In this document: positions 47,661 to 56,607 of the stretch, piece after piece
Position numbering within the stretch: position 1 is the first letter of the stretch
How the letters are laid out: every line of letters starts with the position of its first letter
Notes under the pieces: generated by a model
What the model was told of the DNA's origin: nothing
The model's database searches: none
Seen by the model: the letters and a program-made list of their open reading frames with translations, nothing else
Made by a program: the position numbers and the translations under genes
Assembly (NCBI RefSeq): GCF_040732315.1
Contig: NZ_CP160388.1
Span: 1,152,501 to 1,216,500 of the forward strand
Reading direction: 5' to 3'
DNA from: Oryzisolibacter sp. LB2S
GTDB lineage: Bacteria; Pseudomonadota; Gammaproteobacteria; Burkholderiales; Burkholderiaceae_C
Length of the DNA: 64,000 nucleotides

Positions 47661-48338
47661 TCAGGCTGCGTTGCGGCGGCGGCGTGTAGCGCCCAAGCCC
47701 ACCAGGGCGGCACCCACCAAGGCGAGGCTGGCCGGTTCAGGTACGTCGTTGGGCGGCGTTACCTCGTTGTAGGTGTACGTCAGTGTCGCGCCGCAGCCAG
47801 CCTGGGTCTGTTGATTGGTGCTGATATTGCCACCACCACCGCCAACGGTGAAGGAGGAAATGGTTTCGCACATGACCATGTAGGTGCCGGTACCGGTCAG
47901 GTCACCGAGGATGGACGAGAGATCGAGTGCGAAGCTGTCGGAGTCGTTGGCCGGACCGAAGGATTTGGTTTCACCGGCTGCATACGAAAGAGCACCCGTG
48001 GAGTAGGACATTCCAATGGTGATGGGATTCAGCAACGCATTGAGACCAGCCAGATCCGATGAGAAGAAAAGATCGGTTGCGGAGGTCAGGTTGGCGCGCT
48101 GCGATTGGAGCGCCGTATTGGTCGCATCGAACGCGAATATCGCCTCGCCGTTGAGCGTCAGTGTCGCGCCGGTCAGCGTGCCGAGCGTGCTGTCGAACTT
48201 GTTGAAGGTGCCGAAATCGACAGCCGGTACGAGCTCCGTGATGTGCGACGGCACGGTGAAGCTTTGGGTGACGACGCCGGCCTGGGCTGTCAGTGCCAGC
48301 AGCGAAGCACCAGCAACAGCAGCGAATTTCTTGATCAT
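47661..48338 (-). CDS. PEP-CTERM sorting-signal exported protein (choice-of-anchor E type)
   Basis: A 225-residue protein with an N-terminal signal peptide (about 1-20), a beta-rich body with Ser/Thr/Gly-rich stretches, and a C-terminal PEP-CTERM signal: VPEPASLALVGAALVGLGAT followed by RRRR. Such proteins are cut and anchored by an exosortase and occur with exopolysaccharide. No exosortase is in the window. The body resembles the choice-of-anchor E group. The ATG at 48338 has GAGGGA upstream; a longer frame is less likely. Confidence 0.85.
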   Translation of the reverse strand: MIKKFAAVAGASLLALTAQAGVVTQSFTVPSHITELVPAVDFGTFNKFDSTLGTLTGATLTLNGEAIFAFDATNTALQSQRANLTSATDLFFSSDLAGLNALLNPITIGMSYSTGALSYAAGETKSFGPANDSDSFALDLSSILGDLTGTGTYMVMCETISSFTVGGGGGNISTNQQTQAGCGATLTYTYNEVTPPNDVPEPASLALVGAALVGLGATRRRRNAA

Positions 48339-48826
48339 GTGTGATTCCCTCAAAAAAGGTTGTTGGTTATAGATTCGTACGCGACAAACCTGACAATACG
48401 GCAAGCAAAATGCGTACCTAGTGGGAGCTAGTGTTAGTAAACAATAACTTACGCAGTTGCGTTGGTTTGCAAAGCTGACTGGTGTAAAAAAAACCGACAC
48501 TTTTGCGGTGTTGAACGAGCGATGTGTTCGCCGTTGCGCCGTACGAAATCGCAGTCTTATCGCTGAGGCAACATGATGCGAAGCTTGAGCTCAGGTTGCA
48601 TCGGAGGTTTGGCCCAGCCATTGATGGCACGCATGCCATGGTTTGAGGATGCGCGGTGCGGTGAGCGCGGACCGTCAGCGGTTGCGTGGCGCATGTCAGG
48701 TTGTGTCGTCCTGACGCCGTGTGAAGGGACGGCTCGCGCCTACGATAGAATGCGCCCGCTAATCGTCGTGGTTGGTGTGCTTGGCATGATCCATGGTCCA
48801 AGTCCGTTGCGACCCCCACGCCACGC
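48339..48826. other. Long intergenic region between the PEP-CTERM gene and ppiD
   Basis: About 490 bases without a convincing gene. The left part is AT-rich and must hold the PEP-CTERM promoter on minus. The right part has a TAGAAT -10-like element (48746-48751) with no good -35. No tRNA was found. Confidence 0.5.
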
Positions 48827-48856
48827 AAAGGCGAACGAGAGTTCGCCTTTTCTTTT
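48827..48856 (+). terminator. Terminator hairpin in front of ppiD
   Basis: AAAGGCGAAC (48827-48836) pairs perfectly with GTTCGCCTTT (48841-48850), GAGA loop, followed by TCTTTT. It ends only 22 bases before the ppiD start, so it is either the terminator of a lost upstream gene or a leader attenuator. Confidence 0.75.
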
Positions 48857-48877
48857 GCTGCAGTTGAAAGATCGACC

Positions 48878-50794
48878 ATGTTGGAATCCATACGCAAGCA
48901 CACCAAGTGGGTGATGGGCTTGCTGTTCTTGCTGATCATCCCTTCGTTCATCCTGGTGGGCATTGACCGCAACTACTTCGGCGGCGGCAGCCCGGTGGTG
49001 GCGCGGGTCGATGGCAAGGACATCACGCAGGCGGATTGGGACAATGCCCATCGCATGGAGAGTGATCGCATCCGCGCCCAGTCTCCGGACATCGATGCCA
49101 AGCTGCTGGATTCGCCGCAGGCGCGCTATGCGACGCTGGAGCGCCTGGTGCGTGACAGCGTGTTGCAGGCTGCGGCGCAGAAGATGCACCTGCTGACCAG
49201 TGATGCGCGACTGGCGCGCGAGCTGCAGAGCATTCCGCAGATTGCCGCCCTCAAGCGCCCCGATGGCACGCTCGATACCGAGGCCTATCGCGCGCTGGCG
49301 GGTGCCCAGGGCCTGACTCCCGAAGGACTGGAGGCGCGCATACGCCACGATATTTCCGTCAGCCAGGTCATGGGCAGTGTGATGGCGTCGGCATTTGCCG
49401 GCCCCACCGAATCCAAGCAGGCGCTCGACGCCATCTTCCAGCGTCGGGAGATTCAGGTCGCGCGCTTCAATGCGTCGGACTTCGCCTCCAGGGTCCAGGT
49501 GTCGGATGCCGATCTGCAGGCCTACTACCAGGCGCATCCGGCCAAGTTCCAGCAGCCCGAGCAGGCGAGCGTCGAATACGTGGTGCTCGATCTCGATGCC
49601 GTGAAGGCGGGCATTTCGGTGAGCGAGGATGACCTGCGCACCTACTACAAGGAAAACCTCAGTCGTCTGGCCGGCAACGAGGAGCGCCGCGCCAGCCACA
49701 TACTGATCAGCGCCGCCAAGGACGCTCCTGCCGCCGAGCGCGAAAAGGCCAAGGCCAGGGCGGAGGAACTGCTGGCCGAGCTGCGCAAGGCGCCGGGCCG
49801 GTTTGCCGAGCTGGCAAAGAAGGATTCGCAGGATCCGGGCTCCGCGGCCGCCGGCGGTGACCTTGGGTTCTTCGCGCGCGGTGCCATGGTCAAGCCCTTT
49901 GAAGATACGGTGTTCGCCATGAAGAAGGGCGACATCAGCGATGTGGTGGAAACCGACTTCGGCTACCACATCATCATGCTCACGGACATCAAGACGCCGC
50001 GCCAGCCGACATTCGAGGAACTGCGGCCGTCGCTCGAGGCCGAGCTCAAGCAGCAGCAGGCCCAGCGCAAGTTTGCCGAGGTGGCCGAGACCTTTGCCAA
50101 TGCCGTCTACGAGCAGGCCGACAGCCTGCAGCCGGTGGCCGAGAAGCTCAAGCTCAAGATCCACACCGCCACCGGCGTGACGCGCACGCCTGCCGCGGGC
50201 GCGCAGGGCCCGCTGGCCAATCCGCGCTTCCTGGAGGCGCTGTTCCAGCCCGACTCCCTGCAGAACAAGCGCAATACCGAGGCCGTGGAGATCGGCAGCA
50301 GCATGCTGGCGGCCGGGCGCGTGACTGCCTACCAGCCCGCGCTGACCGTGCCGCTGGACCAGGCGCGCGAGAAGGTCCGCGCACTGTTCGTGGCCGACAA
50401 GTCCGCCGAACTGGCGCGCAAGGAGGGCGAGGCCCGTCTGGAGGCGTGGAAGGCCGATCCGGCAGCGGCCAGCGGGTTGTCCGGCGCCGTGACGGTGTCG
50501 CGCGACCAGCTGCAGAACCAGCCGCGTGCCGTTGTGGACGGCGCCCTGCACGCGCCGGTCGACAAGCTGCCCTCCTGGGTGGGCGTCGATCTGTCCGGAC
50601 AGGGCTATGCCGTGGTCAAGGTCAACCGCGTCGTGGCGCGTGAGGCGGTCGATGAGGCCACGGCACGCATGGAGCGCCAGCAGTACCTGCAGGCCTGGGG
50701 CATGGCGGAGATGCAGGCCTACTACGAACTGCTCAAGCAGCGTTTCAAGGTGGAAATCAAGGTGCCGCGCCCGGCGGCGCAGGATGGGGCCTGA
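48878..50794 (+). CDS. ppiD: Periplasmic peptidyl-prolyl isomerase/chaperone PpiD (SurA-N family)
   Basis: 638 residues. One N-terminal membrane anchor (about 12-30), a SurA-like N-terminal domain (PVVARVDGKDITQADW onward), a parvulin domain (about 265-365, with RASHILI, GGDLGFFARGAMVKPFE and YHIIMLT) and a C-terminal SurA-like extension. It helps fold outer-membrane and secreted proteins at the inner membrane exit of Sec. The usual hupB/tRNA neighbours of ppiD are not present upstream. Confidence 0.92.
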   Translation: MLESIRKHTKWVMGLLFLLIIPSFILVGIDRNYFGGGSPVVARVDGKDITQADWDNAHRMESDRIRAQSPDIDAKLLDSPQARYATLERLVRDSVLQAAAQKMHLLTSDARLARELQSIPQIAALKRPDGTLDTEAYRALAGAQGLTPEGLEARIRHDISVSQVMGSVMASAFAGPTESKQALDAIFQRREIQVARFNASDFASRVQVSDADLQAYYQAHPAKFQQPEQASVEYVVLDLDAVKAGISVSEDDLRTYYKENLSRLAGNEERRASHILISAAKDAPAAEREKAKARAEELLAELRKAPGRFAELAKKDSQDPGSAAAGGDLGFFARGAMVKPFEDTVFAMKKGDISDVVETDFGYHIIMLTDIKTPRQPTFEELRPSLEAELKQQQAQRKFAEVAETFANAVYEQADSLQPVAEKLKLKIHTATGVTRTPAAGAQGPLANPRFLEALFQPDSLQNKRNTEAVEIGSSMLAAGRVTAYQPALTVPLDQAREKVRALFVADKSAELARKEGEARLEAWKADPAAASGLSGAVTVSRDQLQNQPRAVVDGALHAPVDKLPSWVGVDLSGQGYAVVKVNRVVAREAVDEATARMERQQYLQAWGMAEMQAYYELLKQRFKVEIKVPRPAAQDGA

Positions 50795-50831
50795 GGCAGG
50801 CGCGGCGCCCGGGCCCAGGTTCCATCCGAGA

Positions 50832-50840
50832 TGCTATACT
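50832..50840 (+). promoter_or_regulatory. Extended -10 promoter of rplS
   Basis: TGCTATACT, an extended -10, lies about 120 bases before rplS. The leader contains a GGCGCC/GGCGCC hairpin (50899-50916) close to the ribosome site, which could be regulatory. Confidence 0.5.
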
Positions 50841-50958
50841 CACGGGTTCTCGATCCTCTGGCCGGCCGCTACTCCTATCCGTGATGGGGTAGCCACAAGG
50901 CGCCAATAGGGGCGCCACAGCCAATCCTGGTGCGGACATGATCGTTGGAAATCTGAAC

Positions 50959-51339
50959 ATGAATCTGATTCAAATTCTCGAGCAGGAAGAAATTGCTCGC
51001 CTGAACAAGAACATCCCCGCATTCGCGCCTGGCGACACCGTCGTCGTGAGCGTGAACGTGGTCGAAGGCAACCGCAAGCGCGTGCAGGCCTACGAGGGTG
51101 TGGTGATCGCCAAGCGCAACCGTGGCCTCAACAGCGGCTTCACCGTGCGCAAGATCTCCAGCGGCGAGGGTGTGGAGCGTACCTTCCAGACCTACAGCCC
51201 GCTGATCGCCGGCATCGAGGTCAAGCGCCGCGGTGACGTGCGCCGTGCCAAGCTGTACTACCTGCGTGAGCGCAGCGGCAAGTCGGCTCGCATCAAGGAA
51301 AAGCTGCCGTCCCGCGTCAAGGTGGCCGACGCCGCGTAA
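50959..51339 (+). CDS. rplS: 50S ribosomal protein L19
   Basis: A 126-residue L19 with the [20 protein letters not shown] segment and the [21 protein letters not shown]-terminal region. The ATG at 50959 gives the family N terminus [15 protein letters not shown]; an upstream ATG at 50938 would add seven residues. It has its own promoter and a strong terminator and is separated from rpsP-rimM-trmD, which are not in the window. Confidence 0.96.
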   Translation: MNLIQILEQEEIARLNKNIPAFAPGDTVVVSVNVVEGNRKRVQAYEGVVIAKRNRGLNSGFTVRKISSGEGVERTFQTYSPLIAGIEVKRRGDVRRAKLYYLRERSGKSARIKEKLPSRVKVADAA

Positions 51340-51363
51340 TACGCCGTCGTCCGCATTCCCGCG

Positions 51364-51398
51364 AAACCGCTACAGTGCATGGCCTGTAGCGGTTTTTT
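51364..51398 (+). terminator. Terminator of rplS
   Basis: A perfect 12-bp stem (51364-51375 with 51384-51395), eight-base loop, then T residues. Confidence 0.85.
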
Positions 51399-51416
51399 CT
51401 TGGGTGGCGGCAATTC

Positions 51417-52142
51417 GTGAGCTCCTTTCGTCCTTCCGGTTCTGACGCAGCGTCGGTGATGGCCTCGCTGTCCTCGCTGCCCGACTTCGACCCGCGTGCC
51501 GTGCCGCTCGTCGGTGTGGACTCCGACCTGCCCGCCGTGCCCGCCGCTGCGCAGACGCCCGCGGCGCTGCGCCAGCGCTTTGCCGCCCCGCCGCCGTGGA
51601 CGCCCGAGATCGTGCGCGAGAAGAAGTTTGTCGAGCGCACTCCCGCGCAGGCCGCCGTGCTCGTGCCCATCGTGCAGCGCGAGCGGCCCACGGTGCTGCT
51701 GACCGAGCGCACCGCGCATCTGTCCACGCACAAGGGCCAGGTGGCCTTCCCCGGAGGCCGCAGCGACCCCGAGGATCGGGATGCGGCTGCGACTGCCTTG
51801 CGCGAGGCCCACGAGGAAGTGGGGCTGGATGCGAGTCGTATCGAGGTGCTGGGCAGCCTGCCTATGTATGTCACGGGCTCCTCCTTCATCGTCACGCCCG
51901 TGGTGGCGCTGGTGCGGCCCGGCTTCGTGCTTCGGCCCAACCCCGACGAGGTGGCCGACGTGTTCGAGGTGCCGCTCGATTTCCTCATGAACCCCGCGCA
52001 CCACGAACGCCACGCGCTGCACTGGCAGGGCCTGCGGCGCGAGTGGTTTGCCATGCCCTACCAGGATGGCGAGCGCCAGCGCTATATCTGGGGCGCGACG
52101 GCGGCCATGCTGCGCAACTTCTATCGCTTCATGCTGGCGTGA
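51417..52142 (+). CDS. CoA pyrophosphatase (Nudix hydrolase, NudL-like)
   Basis: A 241-residue Nudix hydrolase. The Nudix box runs from GGRSDPEDRD to REAHEEVG (near 107-130), and the UPF0035 segment VAFPGG precedes it; the motif LLTERTAHLSTHKGQ is typical of CoA-splitting enzymes. It starts with a GTG 18 bases after the rplS terminator; a later start is possible because the first 50 residues are poorly conserved. Confidence 0.86.
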   Translation: MSSFRPSGSDAASVMASLSSLPDFDPRAVPLVGVDSDLPAVPAAAQTPAALRQRFAAPPPWTPEIVREKKFVERTPAQAAVLVPIVQRERPTVLLTERTAHLSTHKGQVAFPGGRSDPEDRDAAATALREAHEEVGLDASRIEVLGSLPMYVTGSSFIVTPVVALVRPGFVLRPNPDEVADVFEVPLDFLMNPAHHERHALHWQGLRREWFAMPYQDGERQRYIWGATAAMLRNFYRFMLA

Positions 52143-52188
52143 CGCGCGCTGCCAGGGCCCGCCGGGCCGCGCCGCTATCATTGCCGCC

Positions 52189-53178
52189 ATGAGTTTCTTT
52201 GCCATCCTGTTCGCCTTGCTCATCGAGCAGGCCAGGCCGCTGGCCCGCAGCAACCCCATCCACGATGGTTTGCGCGCGTGGGCGCTGTCGGTGTGTCGCA
52301 GTTTCGATGCCGGCCAGCGGCACCATGGCTGGATGGCCTGGGGGCTTGCGGTGCTTGTGCCGCCGCTGATCGTGCTGGCCGTGCACTGGGCGTTGCTGCA
52401 CTGGGTGGGATGGCCCCTGGCCCTGGTGTGGAGCGTGGCCGTGCTCTACATCACGCTGGGCTTTCGCCAGTTCAGTCACCACTTCACGGCCATACGCGAT
52501 GCGCTCGAGGAGGGCGATGCGACCGAGGCGCGCGCGCGGCTGGCGCAGTGGAAGCAGGTGGATGCCAGCGAACTGCCGCGCAGCGAGATCGTGCGCCATG
52601 TGCTCGAGTATTCGGTGATCGCCGCGCATCGCCATGTGTTCGGCGTGCTCGCCTGGTATTCCGTTTTCGCGGCGCTGGGCCTGGGGCCCACGGGTGCGGT
52701 GCTCTACCGCATGGCGGAGTTCGTCGCGCGCTACTGGGGATCGCGCTCGCGCGTGGTGACGGCACATCCGCCCAGCGAAGCGCTGCGCCGCGCATCCGAG
52801 CAGGCGTGGACGGTGATCGACTGGCTGCCGGCGCGCCTGACGGCCCTGAGCTTTGCCGTGGTGGGCAGCTTCGAGGAGGCCATCGAGGGCTGGCGCTTTC
52901 ACGCGCAGCGCTTCCCCAATGACAACGATGGCGTGGTGCTGGCCGCCACGGCCGGCGCCATCAATGTGCGCCTGGGCGGCGAGGCCCTGCGCAGCCACGC
53001 GGGCGCCGAGGTGCAGGCGGGCTTCGAGGCCGGTGCCGACCTGGGCGACAGCGACGCCACGCCAGGGCGCGAGCCCGAGGTCGGCCATCTGCGCAGTGTC
53101 GTCGGCCTGGTGTGGCGCTCGGTCGTGGTGTGGATGCTGCTGCTGGCGCTGCTCACGCTGGCGCGCCTGCTCGGCTGA
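52189..53178 (+). CDS. CobD/CbiB-like integral membrane protein
   Basis: A 329-residue protein with four to five membrane helices (N-terminal SFFAILFALLIEQARPL, 60-90, 155-175, 308-328) and the conserved EYSVIAAHRHVFGVLAWY segment. It matches the CobD/CbiB family protein that follows rplS in many Burkholderiales. No other cobalamin genes are near, so a role in adenosylcobinamide phosphate synthesis is doubtful; AmpE-like function is an alternative. Confidence 0.78.
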   Translation: MSFFAILFALLIEQARPLARSNPIHDGLRAWALSVCRSFDAGQRHHGWMAWGLAVLVPPLIVLAVHWALLHWVGWPLALVWSVAVLYITLGFRQFSHHFTAIRDALEEGDATEARARLAQWKQVDASELPRSEIVRHVLEYSVIAAHRHVFGVLAWYSVFAALGLGPTGAVLYRMAEFVARYWGSRSRVVTAHPPSEALRRASEQAWTVIDWLPARLTALSFAVVGSFEEAIEGWRFHAQRFPNDNDGVVLAATAGAINVRLGGEALRSHAGAEVQAGFEAGADLGDSDATPGREPEVGHLRSVVGLVWRSVVVWMLLLALLTLARLLG

Positions 53179-53188
53179 AACTATTTAT

Positions 53189-53234
53189 TTAATAGCTGCC
53201 AGCGCTTTCTGCATAAGGGCTGGAGGCCGATTTG
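53189..53234 (+). repeat. Dispersed REP-like repeat after the CbiB-like gene (copy 5)
   Basis: AATAGCTGCCAGCGCTTTCT then GCATAAGGGCTGGAGGCC, an almost full-length intergenic copy in the convergent gap before rsgA. Confidence 0.85.
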
Positions 53235-53238
53235 GCTA

Positions 53239-54204
53239 TCAATACGCGCTCTGGCTCAGCTCGGCAAACAGTTCGCCATAGATGCGGTAGCGCTGCGGGC
53301 TGATGGCCAGGGCGTCCTGACCCTCGCGCACCTGGGCCATCACGCCGCAGCCGGGCTCGTGCAGATGCGTGCAGTTGTAGAAGCGGCAGGCGCCCGCATG
53401 CGCCGCAATGTCGGGCATGCAGCGCGCCAGCTCGGTGGGCGCGAGGTGGCGCAGGCCGAACTCCTGAAACCCTGGTGAGTCGATGAGCGCCGTCGTGCGC
53501 GCTCCATCCATCCAGTAGAGGCTGGTGGTGGTGGTGGTGTGCTTGCCCGAGTTGAGGGCCTGCGAGATCTCGCCCGTCTGCGCTGCGGCGCCCGGCACCA
53601 GCAGGTTGACCAGCGTGCTCTTGCCCGAGCCCGAGGGCCCCAGCACCAGCGTGGTCTTGCCGGCGAGCAGCGGCAGCAGCACGCCCCGGTCCACCTCGCC
53701 CGACTGGGTCAGCGACAGCGGCAGCACGCGGTAGTGGCGGCCGCTGGCCTGCTCGCCGCCCATGTGGCGGTAGGGCCAGAGGCGCTCCCAGGCGCGCGCG
53801 AAGGGCTCGACGAGGTCGCTCTTGTTGAGCGCGATCAGCGGTGTGATCTGCGCCGCCTCGGCTGCGATCAGGGCGCGCGCGAGCTGGCTCTCGGAGAACA
53901 CGGGTTCGGCCGCGATCAGGATCAGCACCTGGTCTAGATTGGCTGCAAACGACTTGGTGCGCACCTCGTCCTGGCGGTAGAACAGATTGCGCCGCTCGAG
54001 CACGCGCTCTATCGTGCCCTCGTCGCCCTGGCCGCGCCCCTGGCCCGGCGCGGCGGGCTGCCAGAGCACATGGTCGCCCACGACGGCCTGGCTCTTCTTG
54101 CCCCGCGGGTGGCAGATGCGGCGCTGGCCGTCGGGCGTCTCCACCACGCAGTGGCGGCCGTGGCTGCCCACCACCAGGCCCTGCAGGCCGCCGCTGCCGC
54201 TCAT
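53239..54204 (-). CDS. rsgA: Ribosome small subunit-dependent GTPase RsgA
   Basis: A 321-residue circularly permuted GTPase. Order of motifs: OB domain, G4 NKSDL (near 126), G1 GPSGSGKSTL (near 190), G3 DSPGFQEFGL (near 247), then the zinc-binding C-terminal domain with C-x4-C-x-H-x5-C (CRFYNCTHLHEPGC). It checks 30S maturation. Its start overlaps the stop of the pterin dehydratase gene. Confidence 0.95.
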   Translation of the reverse strand: MSGSGGLQGLVVGSHGRHCVVETPDGQRRICHPRGKKSQAVVGDHVLWQPAAPGQGRGQGDEGTIERVLERRNLFYRQDEVRTKSFAANLDQVLILIAAEPVFSESQLARALIAAEAAQITPLIALNKSDLVEPFARAWERLWPYRHMGGEQASGRHYRVLPLSLTQSGEVDRGVLLPLLAGKTTLVLGPSGSGKSTLVNLLVPGAAAQTGEISQALNSGKHTTTTTSLYWMDGARTTALIDSPGFQEFGLRHLAPTELARCMPDIAAHAGACRFYNCTHLHEPGCGVMAQVREGQDALAISPQRYRIYGELFAELSQSAY

Positions 54205-54545
54205 GGCGCGGCCAGCAGGGCATCGACGCGCGTGGCGCAGTCGATGTCGGTGGCCGAGATGCCGCCCACGTCGTGGGTGGAAAAGCGCACCACGCAGCGG
54301 TTGTAGTGCACGGACAGGTCGGGGTGGTGGTCCTGGGCGTGGGCGATGAAGGCCACGGCGTTCACGAAGGCCATGGTCTCGTGGTAGTCGGCGAAGCGGA
54401 AGGTTTTCTCGATCGCCACATCGCTGCCATCGCCGGTGAGCTGCCAGCCTTGCAGCTCCGCCAGTTTTGCTACTATTTGCGTAGCTGTCAGCGCTTTCCT
54501 GGTCTGCGTGGACCAGTCTTTCTTTGGGAACATCGTCGTCGTCAT
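54201..54545 (-). CDS. 4a-Hydroxytetrahydrobiopterin dehydratase (PCD/DCoH family)
   Basis: A 114-residue protein with the family motif FAHAQDHHPDL-like segment (here IAHAQDHHPDLSVHYNRC) carrying the catalytic histidines, and the C-terminal THDVGGISATDIDCA. It recycles the pterin cofactor of aromatic amino acid hydroxylases or acts as a pterin-related cofactor in other pathways. The N-terminal third contains a dispersed repeat copy (54471-54520) read in frame. It overlaps the M48 protease and rsgA by four bases each. Confidence 0.88.
   Translation of the reverse strand: MTTTMFPKKDWSTQTRKALTATQIVAKLAELQGWQLTGDGSDVAIEKTFRFADYHETMAFVNAVAFIAHAQDHHPDLSVHYNRCVVRFSTHDVGGISATDIDCATRVDALLAAP
54471..54520 (+). 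repeat. Dispersed REP-like repeat inside the pterin dehydratase gene (copy 6)
   Basis: TACTATTTGCGTAGCTGTCA then GCGCTTTCCTGG: left half clear, right half degenerate. It encodes part of the N-terminal helix of the dehydratase. Confidence 0.6.
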
Positions 54546-55870
54546 GGCTGCAGGGCCGCGGGCAGGCGCGCCAGGCGCTCCGTGGCGGGGGGGTGGGAGT
54601 AGTAGAAGCGCGCGTACACCGGGTCGGGCGTGAGCGTGGAGGCGTTGTCCTGGTAGAGCTTGAGCAGGGCCGAGGTCAGGTCGGCGCCGCTCGCCTGGGC
54701 CACGGCGTAGGCGTCGGCCTCGAACTCGTGGCGGCGCGAGATCTGCGCCATGAGCGGCGTGAGAAACAGCGTGACCGTGGGCATGACGAGCACGAACAGC
54801 AGCAGCGCCAGCGCGTCGTTGGGCGCCGAGGCGGGCAGGCCCGGCAGCATCAGATTGGGCTGCACGCCCAGGCCCGTATAGAACCAGCCGCGCGTGGTCA
54901 GCCAGCCGAGCAGCGCAAAGCCGATCAGGCTGATGGCAAACATGCCGACCAGGCGGCGCGTGATGTGCTTGTGCTTGAAGTGGCCGAGCTCGTGCGCGAG
55001 CACGGCCTCGACCTCGCCGGGCGCGAGCTGCTTGAGCAGGGTGTCGTAGAACACTACGCGCTTGGCCGCGCCAAAGCCCGTGAAATAGGCGTTGGCATGG
55101 GCGCTGCGGCGGCTGCCGTCCATCACGAACAGGCCCTTGGCCGTGAAGCCGCAGCGCTGCATCAGGGCCGTCACGCGCGCCTTGAGGGATTCGTCCGCGA
55201 GCGGCTGGAACTTGTTGAACAGCGGCGCGATGAACAGCGGAAACACCACCATCAGCAGCAGGTTGAAGCCCATCCACACGCCCCAGGCCCAGAGCCACCA
55301 CAGCGGGCCGGCCGCGCCCATGAGCCACAGGATCAGCGCCGCGATGGGCAGGCCGATGACGGCGCCCACGAGCGTGGACTTGACCAGGTCGGCCAGCCAC
55401 AGGCCGAGCGTCATCTGGTTGAAGCCAAAGCGTTGCTCCAGGCGGAAGGTCTGGTAGAGCTGCACCGGCATGTCGATGGCGCCGCTCACGAGCGCAAACG
55501 AGGCCAGCAGCGCGAGCTGCTGCACCATGCCGCCGCCCAGCCAGGTCAGCAGCGTCTGGTTCAGCAGGTCGAGGCCGCCCAGCAGCGTCCAGCCCAGGGT
55601 CACGGCGGTGGCCAGCGACATCTCCAGCAGGCCCAGGCGCGCCTTGGCCACCGTGTAGTCGGCCGCCTTCTGGTGCGCGGCCAGCTTGACGCGGCTCGCA
55701 AAGGCCGCGGGCACGGCGTCGCGGTGGCGCGCCACATGGCGGATCTGGCGCGAGGCCAGCCACAGGCGCAGCGCCAGCCCCAGGAGCAGCAGGGCGGCAA
55801 ACACCAGCGTCGTCAATGTCGATGGCGTGAGAAACGATGGCGTGGAAAGGGTGGCAGGTTCGTGCGGCAT
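54542..55870 (-). CDS. M48-family membrane metalloprotease (Ste24/CAAX prenyl protease 1-like)
   Basis: A 442-residue membrane protein with six to seven helices, the zinc motif [10 protein letters not shown] (near 298), the downstream [11 protein letters not shown] (third ligand Glu) and the N-terminal Ste24 hydrophobic domain. It should degrade or process membrane proteins. It is the first gene of a coupled trio with the pterin dehydratase and rsgA, and divergent from orn. Confidence 0.92.
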   Translation of the reverse strand: MPHEPATLSTPSFLTPSTLTTLVFAALLLLGLALRLWLASRQIRHVARHRDAVPAAFASRVKLAAHQKAADYTVAKARLGLLEMSLATAVTLGWTLLGGLDLLNQTLLTWLGGGMVQQLALLASFALVSGAIDMPVQLYQTFRLEQRFGFNQMTLGLWLADLVKSTLVGAVIGLPIAALILWLMGAAGPLWWLWAWGVWMGFNLLLMVVFPLFIAPLFNKFQPLADESLKARVTALMQRCGFTAKGLFVMDGSRRSAHANAYFTGFGAAKRVVFYDTLLKQLAPGEVEAVLAHELGHFKHKHITRRLVGMFAISLIGFALLGWLTTRGWFYTGLGVQPNLMLPGLPASAPNDALALLLFVLVMPTVTLFLTPLMAQISRRHEFEADAYAVAQASGADLTSALLKLYQDNASTLTPDPVYARFYYSHPPATERLARLPAALQP

Positions 55871-55902
55871 GGGCGTGGAAGTTTACGGCGACAATCCGCG
55901 CC

Positions 55903-56481
55903 ATGTCTGAAACCACCCCTACTGCCGAATCCACCCTCGCCAAGTCCGATCAGAACCTCGTCTGGCTCGACTGTGAAATGAGCGGCCTCGACCCCGAGAA
56001 GGAGCGCCTGCTGGAGATCGCCGTCGTCGTCACCGGCCCCAGCCTCGAGCCGCGCATCGAAGGCCCGGTGTTCGCCATCCACCAGAGCGACGCCGTGCTG
56101 GGCGCCATGGATGCCTGGAACAAGGGCACGCATGGCAGGAGCGGCCTGATCGACAAGGTGCGCGCCTCCACCATCACCGAGGCCGACGCCGAGCAGCAGC
56201 TCATCGACTTCCTCTCGCGCTACGTGCCCAAGGGCAAGGTGCCCATGTGCGGCAACAGCATCGGCCAGGACCGGCGCTTTCTCGTCAAGTACATGCCCAG
56301 GCTCGAAGCCTTCTTTCACTACCGCAACGTGGACGTGAGCACGCTCAAGGAGCTGGCCAAACGCTGGAAGCCCGCGGCCTACGATTCCTTCAAGAAGGCG
56401 CAGCGCCACACGGCCCTGGCCGACGTGCACGAGTCCATCGACGAGCTCGCGCATTACCGCCAGCATTTGCTCGCATTGTGA
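55903..56481 (+). CDS. orn: Oligoribonuclease
   Basis: A 192-residue DEDDh exonuclease that clears 2-5 nt RNA and pGpG. Motif [11 protein letters not shown] (near 21), motif [13 protein letters not shown], and motif [14 protein letters not shown]. The start at 55903 gives the expected N terminus, with the first DEDD residue at about 23. Divergent from the M48 protease gene, 32 bases apart. Confidence 0.96.
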   Translation: MSETTPTAESTLAKSDQNLVWLDCEMSGLDPEKERLLEIAVVVTGPSLEPRIEGPVFAIHQSDAVLGAMDAWNKGTHGRSGLIDKVRASTITEADAEQQLIDFLSRYVPKGKVPMCGNSIGQDRRFLVKYMPRLEAFFHYRNVDVSTLKELAKRWKPAAYDSFKKAQRHTALADVHESIDELAHYRQHLLAL

Positions 56482-56607
56482 AACCGGCGGGCACAGGTAG
56501 ATAATCCGCTGCCTTCCGTACCCGGTCGGCATGTCCCCCTGCGGCGCCGGTCTCACCATGCGGGCGCCTGCGGGTTCTCTTGCGCACTCTCTACCGGAAT
56601 CCTCGCC

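Noticed and set aside
48573..48914. Small protein gene before ppiD
   Set aside because: The frame crosses the terminator hairpin and overlaps the ppiD start, has no ribosome site and no recognisable composition.
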